Below are positions 42,260-51,343 of a stretch of DNA of 64,000 nt, piece by piece (within the stretch, counting starts at the first letter, position 1; each line of letters opens with the position of its first letter). The DNA is from Microscillaceae bacterium (GTDB lineage Bacteria > Bacteroidota > Bacteroidia > Cytophagales > Microscillaceae). A program made the position numbers and the translations under genes. The notes beneath the pieces were generated by a model. The model was given only the letters and a program-made list of their open reading frames with translations. It was not told where the DNA came from and ran no database searches. The stretch spans positions 1-64,000 of the forward strand of contig DMXI01000217.1 of assembly GCA_003483885.1 (NCBI GenBank). The letters run 5' to 3'.

Positions 42260-43675
42260 ATGGCAATGAATCGTAAAAAAATTATCATTTTTGGATGCTT
42301 GATATTGAGTCTAATCGGCTGTTTGCAAGTACAGGAAATTAGTTTTATAGAGCTAAAATCAAGTTTTTTAATCCCACAAAATATTATTCAGGTAGGCGAT
42401 ACCCTCAATCTTCAGCAAAACTCTACCGCAGTAGCCAGAAAGTACTTATGGGAATTTGGTGATGGCAAATCCAGTGACTTGGCCAACCCTATCCACATCT
42501 ATGACAGCATTGGTACCTATACCGTAACCCTTACGGTGACCAAGGCTGATGGTATTACGCAAGACTCTTCTACCCAGCAAGTAAGTGTTTTGCCTGCTAC
42601 TGTGGCCCCCGATGCTTCTAAGTTTAGCACTTTTGGCCAGTCTACTGACGATGAGGTAGGTCTTAATTTTACGCCAACCCTCGATGGACAAGCCACGATC
42701 CTGATGGCTAAAAAGAATATCAATATATTACAATTGAAAAAAATAGATGGCACTGGTACCGAAGTATGGACTCGTGATATTAGTAATCTTTCGGATGGGC
42801 AGGTATTTGGGCAAAAAATTAGCCCTACCAACGATGGAGGATTCGTAGTAGTGGGTTATATTGAAGATACACCCAACGAAAACGATGCTTTTATTCTCAA
42901 GGTAGACCAAGACGGTATATTGCAATGGCAAAGGATAGTTTCTACTGAGCTAAACGAAATTTTTAATGATGTACAAGACATCAATGGCTCGTTGGTAGTA
43001 GTGGGTTCTTCACAGGCGGTTGGGGGTCAATCATCTATTCAGTTTGAAGTGTATGACACCCGCGACGGAGTACTGCTGAATAAGCAAGAAGTAAGCAGCT
43101 CTAACTGGACCGTATCTGGTTTGCAATTGACTCAAGATGGAGGTTTTGTAGTCGTTGGGTTTGAAGACAATGCTCCTTTGATTGTAAAGTTTGATCCAAG
43201 TTTTAAGATTCAATGGAATACAACTCTAAGCATTGACGGTAAGGCAAGATCGGTAATTCAGGCTCAAAACCGGGATTTTGTATTCGTAGGAGAAACTACA
43301 AATTCTACGGGAGACTCTACCAACGCGTTTGTGGCCAGAGTAAACGAAGTAGGGAGTTTGGTTTGGTTACAAACCTTAAAGTTAAGTACCGAATCATTTA
43401 CTGATGTGAATTTTGACCAAAATCAGAATATCGTAGTACTCGGAACTCACGAAAATATATTGACCAGTAAAGACTTGATTGTGGCCAAATATACTGGCCA
43501 AGGTGCCTTAGAAACCGTAAAACTGATTGGAGGAAAAGAAGAAGATGAAGGGCAAAAGCTTGCTTACAATCCCTTAAGTAAACAATTCATCTTAATTGGC
43601 TCTACTGAGAGTTTTGGAACCCAAAATGCCCGAAAAGATATTTTTGTGGTGTTTTTAGATGAAAATCTGAACTAA
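42260..43675 (+). CDS. PKD-domain lipoprotein with beta-propeller-like repeats
   Basis: A 471-residue protein. The N-terminus ends in a lipobox (LSLIGC, C21), so it is probably lipidated. A PKD domain (about 38-110; YLWEFGDGKSSDLANPIHIYDSIGTYTVTLTV) precedes a region of about 340 residues with repeats of the form GGFVVVGxxx...DAFILKVDxDGxxQWxxxV, typical of an outer-surface beta-propeller. It lies 20 bases after the exported protein gene and 121 bases before the caspase-like gene, all in one direction. The PKD and propeller parts probably bind protein or glycan partners; enzymatic residues are not visible. Confidence 0.8.
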   Translation: MAMNRKKIIIFGCLILSLIGCLQVQEISFIELKSSFLIPQNIIQVGDTLNLQQNSTAVARKYLWEFGDGKSSDLANPIHIYDSIGTYTVTLTVTKADGITQDSSTQQVSVLPATVAPDASKFSTFGQSTDDEVGLNFTPTLDGQATILMAKKNINILQLKKIDGTGTEVWTRDISNLSDGQVFGQKISPTNDGGFVVVGYIEDTPNENDAFILKVDQDGILQWQRIVSTELNEIFNDVQDINGSLVVVGSSQAVGGQSSIQFEVYDTRDGVLLNKQEVSSSNWTVSGLQLTQDGGFVVVGFEDNAPLIVKFDPSFKIQWNTTLSIDGKARSVIQAQNRDFVFVGETTNSTGDSTNAFVARVNEVGSLVWLQTLKLSTESFTDVNFDQNQNIVVLGTHENILTSKDLIVAKYTGQGALETVKLIGGKEEDEGQKLAYNPLSKQFILIGSTESFGTQNARKDIFVVFLDENLN

Positions 43676-43796
43676 TATCCACGAGAAGGCCTAATTATTA
43701 GCTTTCAAATTAAACTACAAATAGCCAGAAATCGTTTATTAAGTAGTTACATAAAACTAAATTTTGGCTTAGAATATATAGAAAAGGTTCGGTAAA

Positions 43797-44708
43797 ATGA
43801 AAACAACTAAATTCTTATGCATATGGACATTGGTAATTCTGGGACTGGTGGCTGTCTCGCTCCCTTCCAATGCTCAAGAGGATGCTAAAAAGAAAAAAAT
43901 CAGAAAAGCAGTCACCAATAGTCGCAATTTCAATTTTAACCTTAAATACCTACGCAAAAACAAGGATGGTGGGGATGATGATTTGGACTTTGACGTAGGA
44001 GGTACTGGAAAAAACTTTATGTTGGTGTTAGCGGTAGATCGTTACAAATACTGGAAATCGCTTAAAAACCCGATAAAAGATGCCAATGATGTAAAATCAA
44101 TTTTGATGAAGCGTTATGGCTTTGCCCAAGACAATGTATATGAATTATACAACGAAGATGTAAATCTGGATAAAGTTCAGCAAGTATTTGCCAAGCTTAA
44201 GCAAAAAGGTACTGGGTTAGACAATTTATTCATTTACTATTCAGGACACGGGTTTTATGATGCTTCATTTGATGAGGGGTACTGGGTGCCTTCTGAAGGG
44301 AAAATAGGAAAAACAGGTTCGTATATTCCTAATACCAAAATCAAGCAATACATCAAGGCATTGAATCACCGCCACGTATTTTTGGTAGCAGATGCTTGTT
44401 TCTCTGGTTCACTATTCTCAGAAGCACATCGTGGTTATATCGAAAAAGTAGAACAGGTAAAATCTCGTTGGGGATTGACTTCTGGTAACCTGGAATATGT
44501 ATCGGATGGTAAAGCAGGGCAAAACAGTCCGTTTGCGTCTTATTTGATTAAGTTTTTGAAAGATAACCTAAAAGATAAATTTGCCGTTTCGGAGCTGATT
44601 CAATATGTGACCGTAGCCGTAGCCGATAATACCGAACAACACCCCATTGGTAACCCACTGAAGGGGGTCGGTAACGAAGGTGGACAATTTGTATTCCGCC
44701 TGAAATAA
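43797..44708 (+). CDS. exported caspase-like (C14) cysteine protease
   Basis: A 303-residue protein with a signal peptide (about 1-26, ending SNAQ), so it acts in the periplasm or outside. The mature part is a caspase fold: FIYYSGHG with H151 and VFLVADACFSGSLF with C201, the catalytic dyad. A basic, flexible stretch (about 27-70) precedes it. Orthocaspase and metacaspase relatives cut after Arg or Lys. The upstream two genes may encode partners or anchoring. It is followed by a terminator hairpin. The role (e.g. surface processing or defence) is unknown. Confidence 0.88.
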   Translation: MKTTKFLCIWTLVILGLVAVSLPSNAQEDAKKKKIRKAVTNSRNFNFNLKYLRKNKDGGDDDLDFDVGGTGKNFMLVLAVDRYKYWKSLKNPIKDANDVKSILMKRYGFAQDNVYELYNEDVNLDKVQQVFAKLKQKGTGLDNLFIYYSGHGFYDASFDEGYWVPSEGKIGKTGSYIPNTKIKQYIKALNHRHVFLVADACFSGSLFSEAHRGYIEKVEQVKSRWGLTSGNLEYVSDGKAGQNSPFASYLIKFLKDNLKDKFAVSELIQYVTVAVADNTEQHPIGNPLKGVGNEGGQFVFRLK

Positions 44709-44743
44709 AGCAAAACAAACAATTTAATTATTATAAAGTTATG

Positions 44744-44776
44744 AAGGTTGGTATATCAATTACCAGCCTTTTTTTT
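44744..44776 (+). terminator. hairpin terminator after caspase-like gene
   Basis: AAGGTTGGTA (44,744-44,753) pairs (one G-T) with TACCAGCCTT (44,761-44,770); TTTTTT follows. It ends the three-gene group. Confidence 0.85.
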
Positions 44777-44780
44777 GTTT

Positions 44781-45030
44781 GAAGTCATCTCGACTTTTAG
44801 GATATTGTTGAGAATAGCTGCTTTTGTTCAATAACAAAGCGATTTTCCCCGGTACACCGGGATTTAGGAATTTGAGGCATAGTTGTAAATCCCGATGCAT
44901 CGGGGCAGCGCTACGGTGATAACCGAGTCTACAGCTTTGCTGTGACGAGCTCTGCTTTAGCTAAAAAATTGTAAAGTTAGTGGGCAAAATGAGTTATTTG
45001 TAATTCATTATTAAAAGTCGAGACGACTTC
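44781..45030. mobile_element. 250-bp MITE-like element with 18-bp terminal inverted repeats
   Basis: The left end (44,781-44,798, GAAGTCATCTCGACTTTT) and right end (45,013-45,030) match as inverted repeats at 17 of 18 positions. The interior is hairpin-rich (CCCGGTACACCGGG at 44,848-44,861; CCCGATGCATCGGG at 44,891-44,904) and no ORF is visible. TTT flanks both sides, too short to prove a target duplication. The right 33 bases are identical to 29,285-29,317. It ends 23 bases before the DUF72 start, so it may supply or alter that gene's promoter. Confidence 0.55.
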
Positions 45031-45052
45031 TTTGAAAATAAACGAGCCACCT

Positions 45053-45970
45053 ATGAAATTTGGTAAATTAACTGATGTTTCCAAGGTAGATTTTAGCATC
45101 CCTGCCGATGCCCCTGGTACTGAACGTATTTTGGCAAAAAATATCCAACCTGCTTCGTCTTCTCCCAAAGTGTATGTTGGATGTCCTATATGGAGCAATA
45201 AAAGCTGGGTGGGTACCCTCTATCCCAAACGTACCCCCGCCAACCAATACCTTACCCATTATGCGCGTCAGTTCAATACTATTGAATTAAACAGCACCCA
45301 TTATTCGGTGCCCAATGCCGATACTATCAAGAAATGGCAAACCCAAAGCACTCCCGATTTTAGGTTTAGTCCCAAAGTACCTCAAGAGATTAGCCATAAG
45401 CTGATGCCTTTAGGAAAGGCTCAAGATTTTACTAAGGTATTTGTAAAGGCTATGGAAGGATTGGGTGAGAAACTGGGGATTAGCTTTATGCAACTATCAC
45501 CTTATTTTACCCCACAAGATATGGGGTATTTAGCCCAATACTTGCAAGAGTTTCCGGCGCATATTCCGTTGGCTGTTGAGTTTCGTCATGAACATTGGTT
45601 TCAACAAGATCACTTCGAAAAAGCCACTCAGCTACTTGAGAGCCATCAGGTAGCTACAGTTATTACCGATGTAGCTGGAAGGCGAGATGCACTCCATATG
45701 CGACTCACTACTCCCGATTTGGTTTTGCGTTTTGTGGGCAACAACCTCCACCCTACCGATTACCAGCGAGCCGATGATTGGGTCAATCGTATTCAAAGTT
45801 GGCTCAAGCAAGGCCTCCAGTCTGCCTACATATTTATCCATCAACCCGATGAAAACGAGGCTACTCCTGAGTTAGCGTTGTATTTTGTACGTCAGTTGAA
45901 CGAAAAATGCGGGCTGAATCTTCAAGAACCCAAAATTTACCGACCACCAGTACAAGGCAGTTTGTTTTAG
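45053..45970 (+). CDS. DUF72 family protein (TIM-barrel-like)
   Basis: A 305-residue protein, from ATG 45,053 rather than a TTG seven codons upstream. The DUF72 signature is clear: VYVGCPIWSNKSWVGTLYP, ARQFNTIELNSTHYSVPNADTIKKW, RFSPKVPQEISHKL and IPLAVEFRHEHWF, consistent with a TIM-barrel fold. It is a soluble cytoplasmic protein; the biological role of DUF72 is not established. The start is 23 bases after a MITE-like element. The next gene follows 92 bases later. Confidence 0.9.
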   Translation: MKFGKLTDVSKVDFSIPADAPGTERILAKNIQPASSSPKVYVGCPIWSNKSWVGTLYPKRTPANQYLTHYARQFNTIELNSTHYSVPNADTIKKWQTQSTPDFRFSPKVPQEISHKLMPLGKAQDFTKVFVKAMEGLGEKLGISFMQLSPYFTPQDMGYLAQYLQEFPAHIPLAVEFRHEHWFQQDHFEKATQLLESHQVATVITDVAGRRDALHMRLTTPDLVLRFVGNNLHPTDYQRADDWVNRIQSWLKQGLQSAYIFIHQPDENEATPELALYFVRQLNEKCGLNLQEPKIYRPPVQGSLF

Positions 45971-46062
45971 ATAACCATTCAAAACTTTCAATATTTTCTG
46001 AAACTACATTGTATCAAAATGCGTTTATGCTATAAACTTGTCACTCAAAAAATGACTTATCA

Positions 46063-46512
46063 ATGAATACTGAAGCGCAAAATATCACCCAAGATCAGGA
46101 GATCATTTCTCACATAAAGCATCCTGTGGTACTTTTCGACGGAGTTTGCAATTTATGTGAAAACTCAGTGCAAACCATCATCAAAAAAGATGCGCGTGGA
46201 AAATTCAGGTTTGCCTCTTTACAGTCTAAGGTGGGACAAGCTTATTTGAAAAAGTTTAACCGCCCTACCGAAGATTTAGATACCGTAATCTTGGTAGAAG
46301 GAGATCGATACTATACCAAATCATCCGCCGCTTTGCGTATTATCAAAGGCTTTAAGGGTCTATGGCCATTGATGTATGGGTTTATAATTATACCTAAGTT
46401 TATCAGAGACAAAGTGTATAGCTACGTCGCTAAAAACCGCTATAAATGGTACGGCAAAAAAGACCAATGTATGATGCCTACCCCGGAACTAAAAGCCTTA
46501 TTTTTGGATTAA
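46063..46512 (+). CDS. DCC family (DUF393) thiol-disulfide oxidoreductase-like protein
   Basis: A 149-residue protein. VVLFDGVCNLCENSVQ (about residues 25-40) contains the DxVCNLC pattern that names the DCC family (two cysteines of a thioredoxin-like active site). It then has a helical C-terminal half with ARGKFRFASLQSKVG and GLWPLMYGFIIIP, which may be membrane-near. Predicted to carry out thiol-disulfide exchange; partner unknown. It lies between the DUF72 and HAD genes in the same direction with gaps of 92 and 41 bases, so a transcription unit is possible. Confidence 0.85.
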   Translation: MNTEAQNITQDQEIISHIKHPVVLFDGVCNLCENSVQTIIKKDARGKFRFASLQSKVGQAYLKKFNRPTEDLDTVILVEGDRYYTKSSAALRIIKGFKGLWPLMYGFIIIPKFIRDKVYSYVAKNRYKWYGKKDQCMMPTPELKALFLD

Positions 46513-46553
46513 ATTATTGATTCGTCTATATAATAACTCTAACCCTTGCTCCT

Positions 46554-47216
46554 ATGTCTACAATCAAAGCCATTGTATTTGATGCTTACGGTACTTTGTT
46601 CGATGTTTTTTCGCTGGACCAGCGTCTGGCACATCATTTTGGCGACAAAGCCGATGAAATCAATCAAATATGGCGGCGCAAGCAGTTGGAGTACACTTGG
46701 CTACGATCGTTGATGCAGCAGTATGTACCGTTTTCAGACGTAACCGCCGAAGCATTATTGTATGCCTGTCATCAAGTAGATGTAGACTTAAATACCACAG
46801 CCAAAGAGGATTTGATGCAACAATATTTTCAACTGACTACCTTTGCTGAAGTTCCAGGCTTGCTTCAGCAACTGGCTCAGAAATACAAACTAGCCATCTT
46901 GTCAAATGCCAACCTGGCTATGCTGGAAGCTGGCGCCCAACACAATCAAATCACCAATCACTTTACTAAAATACTCAGTGCAGATACCATTCAACATTAT
47001 AAACCTACTCCTGCCGTATATCAACTAGCCGTAGATGGGCTTGAGGCCTCCAAAGAACACATTGTGTTTGTATCATCGAATACCTGGGACGTAGCTGGGG
47101 CCAGTGCATTTGGCTTACAAGCTATGTGGCTTAAGCGTGGTAACAAAGTGCTAGAGATAATGGGGTTTGAGCCAGTGAAAATACTACAAAAACTAGACGA
47201 CTTACTCAGTATTTAA
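46554..47216 (+). CDS. haloacid dehalogenase-type (type II) HAD hydrolase
   Basis: A 220-residue HAD-superfamily protein. The nucleophile is D10 in VFDAYGTLFDVFS. Motif II is LAILSNA and motif IV is HIVFVSSNTWDVAGASAFG, the arrangement of L-2-haloacid dehalogenase type II (SSNTWDxAGA). These enzymes hydrolyse 2-haloacids, or related phosphorylated or activated acids, through an Asp ester. Length fits the family (about 220-230). It follows DUF393 by 41 bases. It is cytoplasmic. A terminator follows. Confidence 0.9.
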   Translation: MSTIKAIVFDAYGTLFDVFSLDQRLAHHFGDKADEINQIWRRKQLEYTWLRSLMQQYVPFSDVTAEALLYACHQVDVDLNTTAKEDLMQQYFQLTTFAEVPGLLQQLAQKYKLAILSNANLAMLEAGAQHNQITNHFTKILSADTIQHYKPTPAVYQLAVDGLEASKEHIVFVSSNTWDVAGASAFGLQAMWLKRGNKVLEIMGFEPVKILQKLDDLLSI

Positions 47217-47258
47217 GCTCACCTCTGACTTAGTAATCTACACTCGCTTAAAATAAAA

Positions 47259-47285
47259 AAGCCTGGCTCATACCGAACCAGGCTT
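47259..47285. terminator. hairpin terminator between convergent genes
   Basis: AAGCCTGG (47,259-47,266) pairs with CCAGGCTT (47,278-47,285), preceded by an A-tract. It ends the HAD gene on the plus strand and the T9SS glycosidase-like gene on the minus strand. Confidence 0.8.
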
Positions 47286-47306
47286 CTCACTAACCCTTAC
47301 TTTATA

Positions 47307-50300
47307 TTATTCTTTGATCAGTTTATGAATACTGACCTTGTTGCCCTGCACAATTTTGAGTAAGTACACTCCCTTCGTCAAATCTTGAGTATTCAACCTA
47401 ACTGGGGTTGCTTGAGCAGGTGCAACAGTAAGTGTTTTCAGCAATTGCCCTTGCAAAGAACGTAATTCTATTTGCACTTTTTGAGTAGCAGCCAAGCCAG
47501 TGCCTGCATCTCGTACTGTAGGACTAACAATGTTTACGTAGTCGTGCAATGGGTTAGGGTATACCTGGGGCTCTCCTCCCAATGAAAACACCTGCGTAGT
47601 GTGGCGAGCCGAGGCATCCAAAGTAATTAGCGCTACCCAATCCTGAGTTGTTTGGCTAGGTGGGTTACCAATATTTGCAGTGCTGTTGCCACCAGCAAGC
47701 GTAGCGATCGTACCATTTTGTAAGGCACCGCCACTACGCGGATTGTACCACTGTACTTGATAAGTTCCGGTTACACCACTTAAGTTGAGAGTCGTAGCTC
47801 CACCACTAGGGCGATAAATCACATACACGCTGCCAGGTTGAGCAAATACATAGTCTCTGTTGTCGGCAGTAAGCCCGTCGTTGCTACTCATTTGAGTAAG
47901 ATGCGCCTGAAGATAAGTATTGAAGAAGTCGAGCGCTACTTTAGCATCTTGCCATTTGGTAGCACGGGTACGGTGATCCTGGCAAGCCAAATCATCACAA
48001 CCTGTTTGGTATCCATAATAATACTCTACACCAGCGCCACCAGCCATCAAAGTCCCCCAAAGCACTTTTTTGCGTACATTCACCCGATTGTCACTTTCGT
48101 TACGCGGTTCAGGTAATTGACTATCTGGGTAGGCAGCATCTACACTCACGCCAATGTTGGCACCTCCTTGTTCATCGTTGCACACAATCCATTTTTTGCC
48201 ATTGGTAGCCGATTCATTTACCCATTTTTTCACATCTCGGTGCACATTGTTGATACCCGTTTGTACCGAAGCTCCAGTAAGTGTTGAAGCGCCGCCCAAA
48301 AGTGGGTTATATACTTGATTTTGTTGGTTAGGGTAAGAGTGGATGACAATGTTATGATTGTAAGGGTCTACTTCATGAATGTATTGAGCGTAGGCTTTTA
48401 CGTGGGTATTCTGCGGATCGCTCAGCTCTTGCCAAATATCGTTTTCTTCGCCCAGGTTCCAGTTCAAGGCCAAATGGTGCCCAAAACGCGCAATCAATTC
48501 ACGATAATACAGTTTACGCTCTCTGCCCAACAAACCACCATCCATTTTTTGGTCGTTTTCGGTTTCCTGAGTTTTAAAGTGTAGGTACATTCCCTTTTTA
48601 TCGCCATAGGCCATTACTTGCTCCCACTGGGCCAGTTTAGATACGTCAAAACGATCGTGATGTACATTGTTCCAGCTACCTGCATTGGCAGTAATACCCA
48701 AATGAGGATACACATTGTCATCGTCACCATCTAAGCTAAAAGTCAAAAACGAAAATACATTCATTCCCTGATCAGCGAGATACTTTACCGCCCCCAATAA
48801 CTCTCTCCCTTGGTTACGAGCACCATCGGCCTGAAGCGTTCCCCAGGTATAATCCTGTGCATCGCCCAAATCAAAATCTCCCGCGTGAAAAGACCAACTC
48901 TTACGATGCCCTTTTTGGTTAGGTGTCGCATCAAAATCTTCGTAAGCGAAGGTGTTTTCAGGGGCATCGGCTCCCGCCTTGATAAAATATTCCCCATTAT
49001 CGCGAAAGCGTAGATAATGCTCCCCTACATACTCTAAACGCCCTTTCCCTCTAAAATCACGTCCTGATTTATCGGAAGCTGCGACAGTGAAAGTCCTTGT
49101 AACACCATCAAAGTATCCAGCAGACGTCCCCGCATTAGGCGCATTACTAATGGCTATATCGTTTCCAGTGCGAAACGAAGCTGTATAAGTCCAAGTACCT
49201 ACTTCATCGGGGGAAAAATGTACTTGCCATACCTTTCCGGTAGTAGCTGAAGTATTGGCTGCATTGCCATCTGCGGCATAAAATCCGGGTACTGTATACG
49301 ATCGGGTACCATTGGTAAAGGTTACATTCAGGCGATAGTCAGCAAATGGATTTGGGGTAGCCGTCTCAGACGTTTGAGGGCCATTAAAAGACAACGTGAC
49401 CTTGTGCCATTTTTTAAGTTCTCCCGTAATAGTCACCACTGTATCTACGGGTGGCTGTACCTGCACTGTATCTTCATTAATCACCGTAAAGTTAATGGTT
49501 TTGGCTTGTCCAGCTACCCCTCCTTTATTGTTGGCAGTATAAGGAGTGGCAATCAATACGTGGCTGCCTAAAGTAGGTGTCCAGGGATTGTAATCTCCAT
49601 TAGTATCACCGGCAAGTGCATAAGGGGCAATGTTTTCGGTTTGAAAACTTGCATTCCCATCATAGTTAAATCCTACGCTCCCCACCGTGCCAGGCGAAGT
49701 CAGCGCTCGGATGCTTAAATTGGGCAAATAAAACAAATTGAGGGTATCGTTATTGACCAATGGGCGAATGTCCTGATTAGCATCGGCATCTACCAAAACA
49801 AGCGAAGTTACAGCTTGGCCATCGGGTAAGGTGGTTACTTCAAACACAGGGGACCAAACCGAGGCTACGCCATCGAAGTTGGTACGCATACGTAAATAAT
49901 AGGTGGTACCTGCTTGTAAGCCAGTGTATTCAAATTGAGTATAACCATAGTATAAGGCATCAAAAAACTGAAAAGGCCCATTGGGACCATCTAAGGAGTA
50001 CTCAATCAAATAATCGTTGCCATAAGGAGCTTCGGTCCACGATAACAAAAAACTACTAGTGGTAATGTTAGAAGCCACCAGGTTAGTAGGTGGTAATGGT
50101 AAACTGCTTGCCTCTACTATGTTAGAAAATGCAGAACTTCCCGCAGTATTGGTCGCACTTACCCGGTATTTACGGTATTCGGTGGTTCCCAAGGTGTTAT
50201 CAGTAAAAGTGGTATCATCAGCCACAGTAGTTCCCAACACAGTCCAGGTAGGGTTTGTAGAAAAGGTTTCATCGGTAAATTCTACCACAAAACTGGTTTC

Positions 50301-50831
50301 ATTGGTAGCGTTATCGTTCCAGCGAAGGTTTACTACCCCAGGAGCAGTCACATCGGCATCCAAGTTGGTAGGGGCCGCAGGTGGATTCACAATTACTTGG
50401 TCAATAAAGGTGATATTGATCGTAAGCGCAGTGCCTACGATCCCCGAACCATTGTTACCCGCATAAGGAATGGCTTGCAATTCTAAGGCACCCACAGGTG
50501 GCGTATATCCATAGTAATTGCCCGCTTGATCTCCTTTTAGAGCATAAGGAGCTACGTTTTCGGTACGCGATAAAGCACCATTTTCATAGAAAAGTACACT
50601 TCCTACCGTAGCAGGGGAAGTATTGGCGCGAATGTTTAATTGAGTTGTTGACAAACTGGCTAAATTAATCACCTGCCCGTCGCTCAAAGCGAACAGGTCG
50701 GTATTGGTTTGGGCATTTACCAAGGTAAAGCCCGCAATTGATTGGGCTTGTGCTTGGGTGATGAACATAAAACTGGCAATCAACCAGAGATAGCAGGCGT
50801 TCATCAATCTTGAAAATTTTAAATTTTTCAT
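47307..50831 (-). CDS. T9SS-exported DUF5060/apiosidase-like glycoside hydrolase with FN3 domains
   Basis: An 1174-residue protein from ATG 50,831, chosen to place the signal peptide first (WLIASFMFITQAQAQ). FN3/Ig-like domains fill about 25-470. A DUF5060-type sandwich (about 475-570; LKKWHKVTLSFNGP ... VGTWTYTASFRTG) leads into a TIM-barrel-like domain (about 600-900) with KGRLEYVGEHYLRFRDNGEYFIKAG and NLGEENDIWQELSD, which supplies a candidate catalytic acid. A collagen-binding-like C-terminal part and a T9SS domain (VYPNPLHDYVNIV ... GVYLLKIVQ) follow. The substrate is probably a plant or algal polysaccharide; the exact class cannot be stated. Confidence 0.82.
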   Translation of the reverse strand: MKNLKFSRLMNACYLWLIASFMFITQAQAQSIAGFTLVNAQTNTDLFALSDGQVINLASLSTTQLNIRANTSPATVGSVLFYENGALSRTENVAPYALKGDQAGNYYGYTPPVGALELQAIPYAGNNGSGIVGTALTINITFIDQVIVNPPAAPTNLDADVTAPGVVNLRWNDNATNETSFVVEFTDETFSTNPTWTVLGTTVADDTTFTDNTLGTTEYRKYRVSATNTAGSSAFSNIVEASSLPLPPTNLVASNITTSSFLLSWTEAPYGNDYLIEYSLDGPNGPFQFFDALYYGYTQFEYTGLQAGTTYYLRMRTNFDGVASVWSPVFEVTTLPDGQAVTSLVLVDADANQDIRPLVNNDTLNLFYLPNLSIRALTSPGTVGSVGFNYDGNASFQTENIAPYALAGDTNGDYNPWTPTLGSHVLIATPYTANNKGGVAGQAKTINFTVINEDTVQVQPPVDTVVTITGELKKWHKVTLSFNGPQTSETATPNPFADYRLNVTFTNGTRSYTVPGFYAADGNAANTSATTGKVWQVHFSPDEVGTWTYTASFRTGNDIAISNAPNAGTSAGYFDGVTRTFTVAASDKSGRDFRGKGRLEYVGEHYLRFRDNGEYFIKAGADAPENTFAYEDFDATPNQKGHRKSWSFHAGDFDLGDAQDYTWGTLQADGARNQGRELLGAVKYLADQGMNVFSFLTFSLDGDDDNVYPHLGITANAGSWNNVHHDRFDVSKLAQWEQVMAYGDKKGMYLHFKTQETENDQKMDGGLLGRERKLYYRELIARFGHHLALNWNLGEENDIWQELSDPQNTHVKAYAQYIHEVDPYNHNIVIHSYPNQQNQVYNPLLGGASTLTGASVQTGINNVHRDVKKWVNESATNGKKWIVCNDEQGGANIGVSVDAAYPDSQLPEPRNESDNRVNVRKKVLWGTLMAGGAGVEYYYGYQTGCDDLACQDHRTRATKWQDAKVALDFFNTYLQAHLTQMSSNDGLTADNRDYVFAQPGSVYVIYRPSGGATTLNLSGVTGTYQVQWYNPRSGGALQNGTIATLAGGNSTANIGNPPSQTTQDWVALITLDASARHTTQVFSLGGEPQVYPNPLHDYVNIVSPTVRDAGTGLAATQKVQIELRSLQGQLLKTLTVAPAQATPVRLNTQDLTKGVYLLKIVQGNKVSIHKLIKE

Positions 50832-51343
50832 AAAACTTTGTGGATTAAGTAAATAAAAGAATACGCGATTAGGCATAGGCATCACATTACACCCTGAAAA
50901 CTTCAAGGTATGGCGTTACACACGGCAAACCCATAGATCACATGTCTAGCATGCGATTCCTCTGGTTTACAGCAATTTGTCTAGTAGATCAGACCTATAT
51001 GGGTTAATACTACAGCGACAAATCTTAAAAGTAATGAGAAGTGTGGGAAAGGGTATCAGGAATAATACCCGTGTGATAATAGTAGCAGTGATGTTTCTTT
51101 CCTAAGGGCGTAAATTTGTGGTTGTTATTCATTTTAATAAAGTATTAGGGCTAGTGAGTTAGTGTATTTAGTGAGCTAAAGATAGGAAAAGCTCAGCCAA
51201 AAACTCAAAGAAAATACCCTAAGTTAATATTAAAATAATTTGCCAGTTCGCTACAATAAATGGCGTTTTGGCAAGTTGAACGCATAAAAATCACCAAACT
51301 TTTACTATTGTTCAACTTTTGCAAAACAATGATGAATATTCAA
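50832..51343. other. uncoded intergenic region
   Basis: Over 510 bases lie between the start of the T9SS glycosidase-like gene and the end of the serine hydrolase gene. Apart from its leader (the frame is open to 50,906) and a short GGGTAT...ATACCC hairpin near 51,050, nothing recognisable is seen. Confidence 0.4.

Noticed and set aside
44781..45030. Insertion sequence
   Set aside because: It has no transposase gene and is far too short; a MITE-like label is the most that can be supported.
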